A DNA stretch of 19,243 bases from Oscillospiraceae bacterium (GTDB taxonomy: Bacteria; Bacillota; Clostridia; Oscillospirales; Oscillospiraceae). Where the stretch lies: positions 1-19,243 of the forward strand of contig JAEDJR010000015.1 of assembly GCA_016296235.1 (NCBI GenBank), read 5' to 3'. The translations under genes and the position numbers were made by a program. The notes under the pieces are model-generated. The model saw only the letters and a list, made by a program, of their open reading frames with translations, was not told the DNA's origin and made no database searches. Below, one piece after another: positions 7,037-14,392 of this stretch. Numbering within the stretch: the first letter of the stretch is position 1; each line of letters begins with the position of its first letter.

Positions 7037-7918
7037 ATGGAGCACCTGAAGGTCGTTCTGGATTGGTTCCCCAACACCAATCACACCGGCTATCTGCTGG
7101 CACAGAAGCGGGGCTACTTCACCGAGGCCGGGCTGGATGTGGAAATCCACGGCGACGTCCACGGCGCCATGGAGCTTCACGGAGCCGATTTCGTCTGCGG
7201 CCCTGAAATCGCCATGCTGGAGTGCATGGAGCGGGGCATTGGCATGACCGCCGTGGCTGTGATGACGCAGAAGTGCGATTCCGGCATCGTTTCCCTCAAA
7301 GAGGCCGGTATTACCCGTCCCAGAGAGCTGGAAGGCAAGCGCCTGACCCACTGGACGCCCGCCTGGTTCCACGCTGCCATCCGCCGGGTGGTGGAAGCTG
7401 ACGGCGGCGATTACGACAAAATTCAGTTGGTCAATCTGGACGTGGGCGATATTCTCGCTACCCTGGGCACCGTCGCCGACGCCACCTGGGTCTATGAGAA
7501 CTGGGAAAACCAGGTTCTTCTGGAGGCCGGCAAGGAAATCAACTACTTCAACCTGGGCGATGTGGATCCGGTCTTCGATTTCTGCGCACCGGCCATGGCT
7601 GCCACCCATGAGGTTCTCCGGGAGAAGCCCCAGGCTGTCCGGGCTTTCTTGTCCGCTCTGGACCGGGCCTACCGGGAAGTGGCGGTGGATCCCGCCGGCG
7701 CCGTGCTGGAGGTGCGGGAGCTTCTGCCCGCCGACGCCACGGATTCCCTGCTGATCCGCAGCCAGGAGCACCTGGCTCCCATTCTGCTGGATGCCCAGGG
7801 CCGCTGGGGCCGCATCGATGCGCTGCGCTGGAACCGCATGGCGGATTTCCTGGTGGAGGTTGGCGTCATCTCCCACCGCTTTGACAACGAGTATACCAAC
7901 GACTTCTTCTCCCTATGA
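7037..7918 (+). CDS. NMT1/THI5-like (ThiY-like) pyrimidine-binding protein without signal peptide
   Basis: A 293-residue periplasmic-binding-protein-fold protein of the NMT1/THI5 family, which includes ThiY (formyl-aminopyrimidine binding) and fungal HMP-P synthase. Family landmarks are VVLDWFPNTNHTGYLLAQKRGYF at the N-terminus (only its core quoted as DWFPNTNHTG, residues 8-17), LEGKRLTHWTPAWFH in the middle, and EYTNDFF at the C-terminus. The start is certain: ATG directly abuts the ykoE stop and GAGGAGGAC precedes it. There is no signal peptide, lipobox or membrane helix, so the protein should be cytosolic, unlike ThiY lipoproteins. The fungal catalytic lysine-histidine stretch is replaced by CGPEIAMLE and the CCCFC motif by DFCAPAM, so HMP-P synthase activity is unlikely. 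It may bind imported pyrimidine inside the cell, as YkoF does elsewhere. Confidence 0.85.
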   Translation: MEHLKVVLDWFPNTNHTGYLLAQKRGYFTEAGLDVEIHGDVHGAMELHGADFVCGPEIAMLECMERGIGMTAVAVMTQKCDSGIVSLKEAGITRPRELEGKRLTHWTPAWFHAAIRRVVEADGGDYDKIQLVNLDVGDILATLGTVADATWVYENWENQVLLEAGKEINYFNLGDVDPVFDFCAPAMAATHEVLREKPQAVRAFLSALDRAYREVAVDPAGAVLEVRELLPADATDSLLIRSQEHLAPILLDAQGRWGRIDALRWNRMADFLVEVGVISHRFDNEYTNDFFSL

Positions 7919-9342
7919 GTATCCGTTTTCAGAATCTTTGCTTCACATATTCCCAGGACCGGAAGGACATTCTGTCCGGTCTGACGGCAGAATTTGACCG
8001 GGAGCGGATTACCGTCCTCACCGGCGCCTCCGGCTGCGGCAAATCCACCCTGCTCTATCTGGCAGCCGGCGCCTATCCCCACGGCGCCGGTATTCTGCGG
8101 AGCGGAACCGTGACGGTGGAGGGCCGGGCCCCGGGCGCGCTGGTGCCGCCGGAGCGCTGCCGCCTGGTCGGTATGATGTTCCAGAACCCGGAGCTGCAGT
8201 TCTGCATGGACACCGTGAAAAATGAGCTGGTCTTCTGTCTGGAAAACATCTGCGTCGATCCGTCCGAAATGGAGGAGAAAATAGATGAGGCTCTGGCTTT
8301 CTGCGAAATCCCCCATCTGAAGGACCGGACGCTGGCCAGTCTTTCCGGCGGAGAGCGGCAGAAGGCCATGCTGGCCTGCCTGACCGCCCTGGATCCCCAG
8401 TGGCTGCTGCTGGACGAGCCCTTCGCCAACATCGACGACGACTCCGCCCGGGCCATTGCCGGACGGCTCAAGGCCCTCCACGAAACCCGCGGCACCGGAA
8501 TTCTTGCCGTGGATCACCGTCTGGAAAACTGGCTGCAGGTGGCCGATCAGGTTCGGATTATGGACGGCGGCGCGCTGCTGCCGGAGGTTCTGGATCCCAG
8601 GAAGCTGGATCCGGCTCAGCTGGAGGCCCTGGGCGTGATTGTGCCCGGCCGCTCCTACCGTCCCGCACTGCCGCCGGCCCGGACCGGTGCGCCGGTTCTG
8701 ACTCTGGAAAATCTCTCCGTCTCGCACCAGGGCACCCCCATTTTGCGCAATATTTCCGCCCGGTTTCTGAGAGGCCGCATCTACGCCATTGTGGGCCAGA
8801 GCGGCTGCGGAAAATCCACTCTCTTCGGCGCCCTCAGCGGCCTGTATGCCTACAGCGGCCACGCAATGCTGGAGGGCACCGAGCTGCGCCGCCTGAAAAA
8901 ACGTGATCTCGGGAAAGCGGGCTTTGTGACGCAAAACCCCCAGGATCAGTTCGTCGGCGGCACCGTCCGTCAGGAGATTCTGGCCAGTCTGCGCCGGGAT
9001 CCACGGGCAGCGGAGACCAGTGAAGCCATCCTGCGGGAAATCCGTCTCTGGCGCTACCGGGATATCTCACCCTATCTGCTCAGTCAGGGCCAGCAGCGGC
9101 GCCTGGGCGTTGCTGCGCTCATGGCCTATGACTGTCACATTCTGATCTGCGACGAGCCGACCTATGCCCAGGATCGCCGCGGAACAATGGCGGTCATGGA
9201 CGCCCTCTGCCGGCAGGCCCGGGAGCGGGACGCCGCCCTGGTCTTTTCCACCCACGACCGGCAGCTGGCCCGGGATTATGCCGACGAAATCTGGGAACTG
9301 AAGGAGGGAGCGCTGCATGCGTACGCTGAATCCGGCGGTTAA
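7915..9342 (+). CDS. ykoD: Fused double ECF transporter ATPase (YkoD-like)
   Basis: Two ABC ATPase domains in one 475-residue chain power the ECF importer. Domain 1 has Walker A GASGCGKST (37-45), Q-loop FQNPELQF (89-96), signature LSGGERQK (143-150), Walker B WLLLDEP (163-169) and H201. Domain 2 has GQSGCGKST (294-302), TQNPQDQF (339-346), signature LSQGQQRR (389-396), ILICDEP (409-415) and H447. Both sites look competent; the second signature has Q in place of the first glycine. The start overlaps the previous stop (ATGA), indicating translational coupling, and the 3' end overlaps ykoC by 26 bp. A fused pair is the YkoD arrangement, rather than separate EcfA1 and EcfA2. Confidence 0.93.
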   Translation: MSIRFQNLCFTYSQDRKDILSGLTAEFDRERITVLTGASGCGKSTLLYLAAGAYPHGAGILRSGTVTVEGRAPGALVPPERCRLVGMMFQNPELQFCMDTVKNELVFCLENICVDPSEMEEKIDEALAFCEIPHLKDRTLASLSGGERQKAMLACLTALDPQWLLLDEPFANIDDDSARAIAGRLKALHETRGTGILAVDHRLENWLQVADQVRIMDGGALLPEVLDPRKLDPAQLEALGVIVPGRSYRPALPPARTGAPVLTLENLSVSHQGTPILRNISARFLRGRIYAIVGQSGCGKSTLFGALSGLYAYSGHAMLEGTELRRLKKRDLGKAGFVTQNPQDQFVGGTVRQEILASLRRDPRAAETSEAILREIRLWRYRDISPYLLSQGQQRRLGVAALMAYDCHILICDEPTYAQDRRGTMAVMDALCRQARERDAALVFSTHDRQLARDYADEIWELKEGALHAYAESGG

Positions 9343-10018
9343 ATTCATCGCGCTGCTGGCCGTCACCCTGATCCTGGCGGCGAAGCATGACCCGATTCTG
9401 AATTTCGCCGTGTTTCTCCTCTCCATGGCCGCCATTCTGTCCGCCCGGGTGAAGCCCCGGACCCTGGCGCTTCTGCTGCTGCCCATTCTTTTGGCGGCAG
9501 CCGGCATGTTTTTCACCGGCTACCGCTTCCACGCAGGCGGCGATATGCCCGTCCGGGCAGAGATCCTGGACATCGGCAGCTCCGCCCTGTGGAACGGCCT
9601 GACCCAGGCCAGCCGGGTGCTGGCATATGCCGGCGCAGGCTATCTCTTCGCCCTGACCACGGACCGGCTTCTGATGGTTCGCTCCTTCCAGCGGCAGTTT
9701 CACCTGCCTCAGGTGTTTGCCTACGGCCTGTTGGCCGCCTGGGGCGTGTTCCCGCAAATGGCTCTGGAATACCGCCGCACCCGGGCAGCCTTCCGGGCCA
9801 GGGGCATCCGGGTCTTTCCCGTCTCCCCCGCCCTGCTGAAGCCCCTCCTGGTAAAATCCGTCCGCTGGTCCGAGGCCCTGTCCATGGCCATGGAATCCAA
9901 GGGCTTCTCCGGGCAATCCAGACGAACGGACTTTGATCCGGTCCGTGTCCGGCCCCGGGACTGGCTGTTTCTGCTCCTGACCGTCGGCGTCACCGCCGCT
10001 GCGGCCGCGCTTTTGTAA
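9317..10018 (+). CDS. ykoC: ECF transporter T component (YkoC-like)
   Basis: The scaffold membrane subunit that couples the ATPases to the S component. The 233-residue protein has hydrophobic helices at about 8-60, 90-115, 125-145 and the C-terminus, separated by the charged cytoplasmic coupling region. The first coupling motif is present as RRTRAAFRARGI; the second position, usually A-R-G, reads AMESKGFS here. The ATG at 9317 follows GGAGGGAGCGCTG... inside the ATPase gene, so the two overlap by 26 bp. It is the last gene of the operon and is followed directly by a strong terminator. The role is assigned from topology, motif and position. Confidence 0.88.
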   Translation: MRTLNPAVKFIALLAVTLILAAKHDPILNFAVFLLSMAAILSARVKPRTLALLLLPILLAAAGMFFTGYRFHAGGDMPVRAEILDIGSSALWNGLTQASRVLAYAGAGYLFALTTDRLLMVRSFQRQFHLPQVFAYGLLAAWGVFPQMALEYRRTRAAFRARGIRVFPVSPALLKPLLVKSVRWSEALSMAMESKGFSGQSRRTDFDPVRVRPRDWLFLLLTVGVTAAAAALL

Positions 10019-10023
10019 AAGAA

Positions 10024-10060
10024 GGCACCCACTGCAAAATCCCGCAGTGGGTGCCTTTTT
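10024..10060. terminator. Bidirectional intrinsic terminator
   Basis: A perfect 12-bp stem GGCACCCACTGC / GCAGTGGGTGCC encloses an 8-nt loop and is followed by TTTTT on the plus strand. On the minus strand the stem is followed by TTCTTTT. It ends the plus-strand uptake operon (stop at 10018) and the minus-strand glycosyltransferase gene (stop at 10066), which converge here. Confidence 0.93.
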
Positions 10061-10065
10061 GCTCG

Positions 10066-11331
10066 TCATGTTTTCCCTTCCAGCTCCGCCAGGGACATGG
10101 CGTGGGTATGTTCGATGGGCTTCCACTCCACCCGCTGGAACAGGGCGGTGAAGGAGATGGGGATGTAGGTCATCATGAACAAGGGGAAGGTCAGGGTATA
10201 CAGAAGCTTCTTGGCCGTGGTGGTATGGATCTGCTTCCATTGTGTGACGGTGGTGATGCCGCCCAGGAACAGCAGCAGCAGATAGGTATTGGCCAGCATC
10301 TCCGCCACGGACAGCAGCGCAGGCATCAGACTCTGGCCGGAGACGGAGCAGAGCACTGCCGCCGTCAGGTTGCCTGCCATTCCCAGCACCGTCAGCGCAA
10401 TGGCCGGCATGATGGCCATGGTCATATCGAAGCAGGCAAATCCGCCTTCCCGGAAGATTCCCTTCACCAGCTGCAGGCCGTAGGCCCGGAACACCTGCAG
10501 ATAGCCCTTGGCCCAGCGCAGACGCTGCCGCCAGGACTGGCGGAAGGTCACGGGCTGCTCGTCGAAGAGAACGGCGTCCTTGCAGTACCCCACCCGGTAA
10601 CCGGACAGGATGGCGGCAATGGTGAACTCGATGTCCTCCGTCAGCAGATAAAACCGCCAGCCGCCCAGTCCTGCCAACACATTGCGATGAAACAGGAAGC
10701 CAGTGCCGGACACGGCGCAGCTGGTGCCCAGCAGGCTCCTGGCGTGGTTCAGAAACTCCGCTTCCCGCAGGAACCACAGGCCATAGCCGGCGGAAATCCA
10801 GTTGCTGCCGAAATTCTTGGAGTTGCGGTAGCTGGTGACGATGGAATAGCCGTCGGAGAAGGTGCGGTTCATCTGGGTGATGTAATCCGGCTGCAGCAGA
10901 TTGTCGGCGTCAAAGACAAAGAAGCCGTCAAAGCAGCTGCCATAGTCCCGGTGGATCCGCTGCAGCAGGAAATCCAGGGCGTAGCCCTTGCCCACCTGGC
11001 TGCGGTTGAAGCGCTCATAGACCACAGCGCCGTGCTCCCGGGCCACCCGCGCCGTGGCGTCGGTACAGTTGTCAGCCACCACAAAGGTCGTAATCAGATC
11101 AGAGGGATAATCCTGGGCCCGGACGGAATCCAGCAGATGCCCCAGGACGGCTTCTTCATTTCGGGCGGAAATCAACACGGCAAAGCGATGATAGGTTACG
11201 GGCCGGTGGGGCTTGTCCCGCTTCACCAGGGGAACCGCCAGGTAGAAAAACTGATAGGCGTAACAGAGGGTAAACAGCAGCGCAACGGAAAAATTGAGCC
11301 ACCGCAGAACATCAACGAGCTCCATAGTCAT
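10066..11331 (-). CDS. Membrane-bound family 2 glycosyltransferase (processive polysaccharide-synthase type)
   Basis: A 421-residue GT2 enzyme with one N-terminal and about three to four C-terminal membrane helices. The GT-A motifs are complete: VLISARNEE (53-61), VADNCTD (85-91), FDADN (140-144), LLTEDIEF (229-236) and QRLRW (269-273). The D,D,D,QxxRW set is that of BcsA, hyaluronan and poly-GlcNAc synthases, but the polymer and sugar donor cannot be told. No PilZ domain or partner gene is present, so it stands alone. The ribosome binding site AAGGAGGT lies just upstream; ATG at 11331 (short spacing) and 11325 (longer spacing) are both possible, differing by two residues. A ComF-like or export partner is not adjacent. 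Confidence 0.88.
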   Translation of the reverse strand: MTMELVDVLRWLNFSVALLFTLCYAYQFFYLAVPLVKRDKPHRPVTYHRFAVLISARNEEAVLGHLLDSVRAQDYPSDLITTFVVADNCTDATARVAREHGAVVYERFNRSQVGKGYALDFLLQRIHRDYGSCFDGFFVFDADNLLQPDYITQMNRTFSDGYSIVTSYRNSKNFGSNWISAGYGLWFLREAEFLNHARSLLGTSCAVSGTGFLFHRNVLAGLGGWRFYLLTEDIEFTIAAILSGYRVGYCKDAVLFDEQPVTFRQSWRQRLRWAKGYLQVFRAYGLQLVKGIFREGGFACFDMTMAIMPAIALTVLGMAGNLTAAVLCSVSGQSLMPALLSVAEMLANTYLLLLFLGGITTVTQWKQIHTTTAKKLLYTLTFPLFMMTYIPISFTALFQRVEWKPIEHTHAMSLAELEGKT

Positions 11332-11356
11332 CAGACCTCCTTGTTTGGATGGTTCC

Positions 11357-11385
11357 ATTTTACAGGATCCTCCATTAACAACCAA
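11357..11385 (-). promoter_or_regulatory. Possible promoter of the glycosyltransferase gene
   Basis: On the minus strand TTGGTT (11380-11385), 17 bp and TAAAAT (11357-11362) lie about 25 bp upstream of the start. The -10 is good and the -35 weak. Confidence 0.4.
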
Positions 11386-11459
11386 GGTAGGAAGGACTTA
11401 AGAGTTCATTAAGGATGGTTTGATTCTTTTTTAGCAAAAGAAGGTGGCTTGAAAGGGCG

Positions 11460-11562
11460 GAGGGGTGTCAAGCTGCCAAACATCACGACAATCGCATGTG
11501 ATGATTAGCAGTTTGACACCCCTCAGTCAGCTTCGCTGACAGCTCCCCTATTGTAGGGGAGC
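11460..11562. repeat. Composite palindromic intergenic repeat
   Basis: Three hairpins lie in a row. First, 17-nt arms (11460-11476 and 11508-11524, core GGGGTGTCAA / TTGACACCCC, one mismatch) enclose an inner CATCAC/GTGATG stem. Second, GTCAGC-TTC-GCTGAC is at 11526-11540. Third, GCTCCCCTA-TTG-TAGGGGAGC is at 11542-11562. All stems are perfect or nearly so and none carries a T-run. This layout, with CTCCCC/GGGGAG and TTCG-type hairpins flanking a GAGGGGTG border, matches the abundant non-coding palindromic repeats I know from gut Clostridia genomes. It fills most of the gap between the MATE gene's 3' end and the glycosyltransferase promoter. The rest of the gap (11386-11459 and 11563-11633) holds nothing I recognise. 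Confidence 0.8.
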
Positions 11563-11633
11563 CATGGTGCAGTCATCATTTCGCATTTTACGTATTTTGC
11601 GACAGACCCTTGAAATCTCTTTGCGTTGCGGTT

Positions 11634-13016
11634 TTACGCCTGCGCTTCCTGTCTGGCCGCCATGGAGGCGTTGGCCATGGCCATGGACTTCCGCAGAAAT
11701 ACCGCGCTGAGCAGGAAGGATACAATCTCGGCAATGGGGAACGACAGCCATACCAGTTCCAGACGCCCTGTTTGCGCCAGGAGCCAGGCCACCGGCAGCA
11801 GCACCACCAGCTGGCGGCAGACCGAGGTAATCAGGCTGTAGACGGGATTGCCGATGGCCTGACAAACCGAGCCGGAGACAATGCAGAAGCCGGCAAATAG
11901 AAAATGGAAGGAGATCGTCCGCAGCGCCGGAATGCCAATGGCCAGCATATGCTCCGAGGCGTCAAACAAAGACAGCAGCAGCCCGGGCGCCAGTTCAAAC
12001 ACGAGCCACCCGGCGCACATGACGCACATGGCGGTGCAGATGGCGAGGCGGACGGTTCTCTTCACCCGGTCGGGCTTTGCCGCACCGTAGTTATAGGCGA
12101 TGATGGGCACCATGCCATTGTTGAGGCCGAAAATTGGCATAAACACAAAGCTGTGCAGCTTGAAATAGGCGCCGAACACCGCCGTGGCCGTGGTGGAAAA
12201 GGCAATCAGAATTTTGTTCATGCCAAAGGTCATCACCGAGCCGATGGACTGCATGATAATGGACGGCAGGCCCACCCGGTAGATTTCCAGCGCAATTTTC
12301 CGGTCAAAGCGGATCAGCCGCAGCCGCAGGTGAACCTCCGGGTTCTTCTTCAGGTTCATCAGAATGGCAGCCACCGCGGAGAGCATCTGACCGGTCACCG
12401 TGGCCACCGCGGCGCCCTTGACGCCCATCCTGGGCATTCCAAGAAGGCCGAAAATGAAAATCGGATCCAGAATGATGTTGGTCACAGCGCCGATTATCTG
12501 CGCCAGCATGGCAAGACTGGTGCGGCCTGTGGATTGCAGCAGCCGCTCAAAGCAGAACTGGCAGAACAAGCCCACGGACAGGCCCAGGCAGATGGTGGCA
12601 TAGTCGGTGCCGTAGTCCACAATTTCGGCCACGTTGGTCTGCATCCGGAAAAACGGGCCGGTCAGGAACAGGCCGATGAGCGCAAACACCACATAGCTGC
12701 ACAAAAACAGAAACAGACCCGTATTGGCGGCGCGATCCACCAGATCCTGCCGCTTTTCTCCCAGGGAGCGGGACAGCAGGGCGTTCATGCCCACCGCCGT
12801 ACCGGCGCCCACGGCAATCAGCAGGCTCTGCAGCGGAAACGCCAGGGACACGGCCGTCAGGGCATTTTCGCTGATTCGAGAGACAAAAATGCTGTCCACA
12901 ATATTATAAAACGCCTGCACCAGCATGGAAATCATCATGGGAATCGCCATATTGGCAAGCAGCTTTCCAACGGGCAGCACGCCCATCTTGTTCTCTTTCA
13001 GTACCGTCTCATTCAT
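11634..13016 (-). CDS. MATE family multidrug/cation efflux transporter
   Basis: A 460-residue inner-membrane antiporter of the multidrug and toxic compound extrusion family, with about 12 helices in two homologous bundles. Landmarks are AIPMMISMLVQAFYNIVDSI near residue 24, the loop SRISENALTAVSLAFP, the domain boundary with NPEVHLRLRLIRFDRK, and GLNNGMVPIIAYNYGA in the second half. The start at 13016 follows AGGAGAAAGAAC; the frame is open to 13151, but that part crosses the promoter and is not coding. The gene has a consensus promoter with a dyad immediately downstream of the -10, so it is probably repressible. No regulator gene lies beside it. The substrate (Na+ or H+ coupled drug export) is unknown. 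Confidence 0.92.
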   Translation of the reverse strand: MNETVLKENKMGVLPVGKLLANMAIPMMISMLVQAFYNIVDSIFVSRISENALTAVSLAFPLQSLLIAVGAGTAVGMNALLSRSLGEKRQDLVDRAANTGLFLFLCSYVVFALIGLFLTGPFFRMQTNVAEIVDYGTDYATICLGLSVGLFCQFCFERLLQSTGRTSLAMLAQIIGAVTNIILDPIFIFGLLGMPRMGVKGAAVATVTGQMLSAVAAILMNLKKNPEVHLRLRLIRFDRKIALEIYRVGLPSIIMQSIGSVMTFGMNKILIAFSTTATAVFGAYFKLHSFVFMPIFGLNNGMVPIIAYNYGAAKPDRVKRTVRLAICTAMCVMCAGWLVFELAPGLLLSLFDASEHMLAIGIPALRTISFHFLFAGFCIVSGSVCQAIGNPVYSLITSVCRQLVVLLPVAWLLAQTGRLELVWLSFPIAEIVSFLLSAVFLRKSMAMANASMAARQEAQA

Positions 13017-13036
13017 GTTCTTTCTCCTCAAAATTT

Positions 13037-13054
13037 TAAGTAGCACGCTACTTA
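13037..13054 (-). promoter_or_regulatory. Putative operator: 18-bp dyad at the MATE promoter
   Basis: The arms TAAGTAGC and GCTACTTA are perfect 8-bp inverted repeats around a 2-bp centre. The dyad begins at the last base of the -10 box and covers the expected transcription start, the classical position for a repressor of the MarR or TetR type. Identity of the regulator is not visible. Confidence 0.65.
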
Positions 13055-13082
13055 TTATAACCGGGATCCACGACAGGGTCAA
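13054..13082 (-). promoter_or_regulatory. Promoter of the MATE gene
   Basis: On the minus strand TTGACC (13077-13082), a 17-bp spacer and a perfect TATAAT (13054-13059) lie about 40 bp upstream of the start codon. Confidence 0.85.
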
Positions 13083-13158
13083 CCGGGTTGCCTGCCATAC
13101 CTGCACAGGCTTTTCCCTGATCTTTTGTCGAAAATAGACAAGAACGGCCATTCCGGCC

Positions 13159-13614
13159 CTATTTTCGGGTTCCCTCCAGCCGCAGGAGGAATTCCTTCAA
13201 AGGCAGACCGGCGGAAAAACCGGTCAGACTGCCGTCCTTGCCCATAACCCGGTGGCAGGGAATCAGAACCAAACAGGGATTGCGGCCGATGGCCTGGGCA
13301 GCTGCCCGCACCGCCGTGGGACGGCCGATGGCCTCTGCCACCTGACTGTAGCTGCGGACCTGACCGTAGGGGATCTGCCGCAGCGCCGCCCAGACCTGCC
13401 GCTGAAAGGCCGTTCCCGAGAGATCCAGCGGAACGGAGAATTCTGTTCTTATGTGAACAAAATATTCCTCCAGCTCCCGCGATGCCTGCCTGGTTATTTC
13501 ATTTTCATTCACGAGAACTTCGGATTCGGAAGGGTAGATTCCGGTAACGCCCCATTCCGATGCCGTGATGCTCCACTGCCCGACGGGTGTTGAGATTGAG
13601 CTTATGTAAACCAT
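13159..13614 (-). CDS. ogt: Methylated-DNA--protein-cysteine methyltransferase
   Basis: A suicide repair protein that takes the alkyl group from O6-alkylguanine in DNA onto its active-site cysteine. LIPCHRV places that cysteine at C120, preceded by the recognition-helix segment RPTAVRAAAQAIGRNP (R103 matches the base-flipping arginine of the family) and followed by GKDGSLTGFSAGLPLKEFLL. At 151 residues it is the stand-alone Ogt/MGMT form with a short N-terminal domain and no Ada activator domain. AAAGGATAAG precedes the ATG, which lies only 3 bp after the stop of the pseudouridine synthase gene, so the two are one transcript. The symbol ogt is by family; adaB would be equivalent. Confidence 0.93.
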   Translation of the reverse strand: MVYISSISTPVGQWSITASEWGVTGIYPSESEVLVNENEITRQASRELEEYFVHIRTEFSVPLDLSGTAFQRQVWAALRQIPYGQVRSYSQVAEAIGRPTAVRAAAQAIGRNPCLVLIPCHRVMGKDGSLTGFSAGLPLKEFLLRLEGTRK

Positions 13615-13617
13615 ATC

Positions 13618-14277
13618 TTATCCTTTCTGCCATTCTGATTCCCCGGAAAACCAAGTCCACGGCGCCTGCTCCGGCGGAGTCTGGGCAAACGTCAAAGGCT
13701 TCCCTGTGACAGGGTGCGGCAATCGCAGCTGCCACGACCAAAGGCCCAGGGGGATTCCCGTCTCCTTGCCGCCGTATTTTCCGTCCCCCACTAGGGGCAG
13801 CCCCCGGCTGGCAAACTGCACGCGGATCTGGTGGGTGCGGCCGGTATGGAGCCGGATCCGCACCAGCGTCCGCTCCCCGGCCGTCTCCAGAACGTCATAG
13901 TCCAGTCTGGCGTCCTTGACACCTTTCCGGACACGGTCCACCACATAGGTCTTGTTGCGGTTCTTATCATGGAACAGCAGATCCTCCAGCGTTCCGGCAG
14001 GCGCCTCCGGAACACCCCGCAGCACGGCCAGGTAGGTCTTTTCCAAAGTCCGTTCCTGCACCGACCGGCTCAGCGCCCCTGCGGCTGCCTGCGTTTTGGC
14101 ATAGACCATCACGCCGCCAACCTCCCGGTCCAGCCGGTGGACGACGCCCATATAGTCCGTTCCCAGCTGCGCCCGCAGAAGCTCGGGCAGGCTGTTTTCC
14201 CCCGCGTCCTGGGACAGCACCCCGGCGGGCTTGACGCAGACCACCATATGGCGGTCCTCATACAATACCATAATCAT
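13618..14277 (-). CDS. RluA-family 23S rRNA/tRNA pseudouridine synthase
   Basis: An RNA uridine isomerase of the RluA/RluD family. The catalytic loop VVHRLDREVGGVMVYAKT places the nucleophile at D50, and RLHTGRTHQIRVQFASRGLP plus VGDGKYGG are the second and third family motifs. With 219 residues it lacks the N-terminal S4 domain found in RluD, like shorter RluA-type enzymes, so its target (23S or tRNA site) cannot be assigned. The start at 14277 is chosen because AAGG lies eight bases upstream; a GTG at 14286 and an ATG at 14271 are alternatives. It heads a two-gene transcript with ogt and is divergent from the ABC exporter. Confidence 0.9.
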   Translation of the reverse strand: MIMVLYEDRHMVVCVKPAGVLSQDAGENSLPELLRAQLGTDYMGVVHRLDREVGGVMVYAKTQAAAGALSRSVQERTLEKTYLAVLRGVPEAPAGTLEDLLFHDKNRNKTYVVDRVRKGVKDARLDYDVLETAGERTLVRIRLHTGRTHQIRVQFASRGLPLVGDGKYGGKETGIPLGLWSWQLRLPHPVTGKPLTFAQTPPEQAPWTWFSGESEWQKG

Positions 14278-14298
14278 TTCCAGCACCTTCTTTTCTTT

Positions 14299-14327
14299 AT
14301 CCTATCATATCCGTTTCTTTCCCGCAA
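14299..14327 (-). promoter_or_regulatory. Weak candidate promoter for the pseudouridine synthase-ogt pair
   Basis: On the minus strand TTGCGG (14322-14327), 17 bp and TAGGAT (14299-14304) match the sigma-A pattern only partly. Position relative to the start is right; sequence quality is low. Confidence 0.3.
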
Positions 14328-14333
14328 GGATGG

Positions 14334-14361
14334 TTGCTTTTTCCGAAAAATTCAATATAAT
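14334..14361 (+). promoter_or_regulatory. Promoter of the ABC exporter gene
   Basis: TTGCTT (14334-14339), 16 bp and a perfect TATAAT (14356-14361) precede the start codon by about 30 bp, giving a short leader with GGAG at 14381. Confidence 0.7.
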
Positions 14362-14392
14362 AATATAGAATACAAGAAACGGAGTATTACAA

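Noticed and set aside
7037..7918. Fungal-type HMP-P synthase (THI5) identity
   Set aside because: The lysine-histidine stretch that holds PLP and the CCCFC motif of THI5 are not conserved here, so a binding role is more likely than the suicide-enzyme reaction.
11460..11562. CRISPR array or tRNA/sRNA gene
   Set aside because: The palindromes are not regularly spaced identical repeats with unique spacers, and no cloverleaf or promoter/terminator pair defines an RNA gene.
13017..13151. 45-residue N-terminal extension of the MATE protein
   Set aside because: It would read through the consensus promoter and operator; the ATG at 13016 has a good ribosome binding site and gives the normal MATE length.
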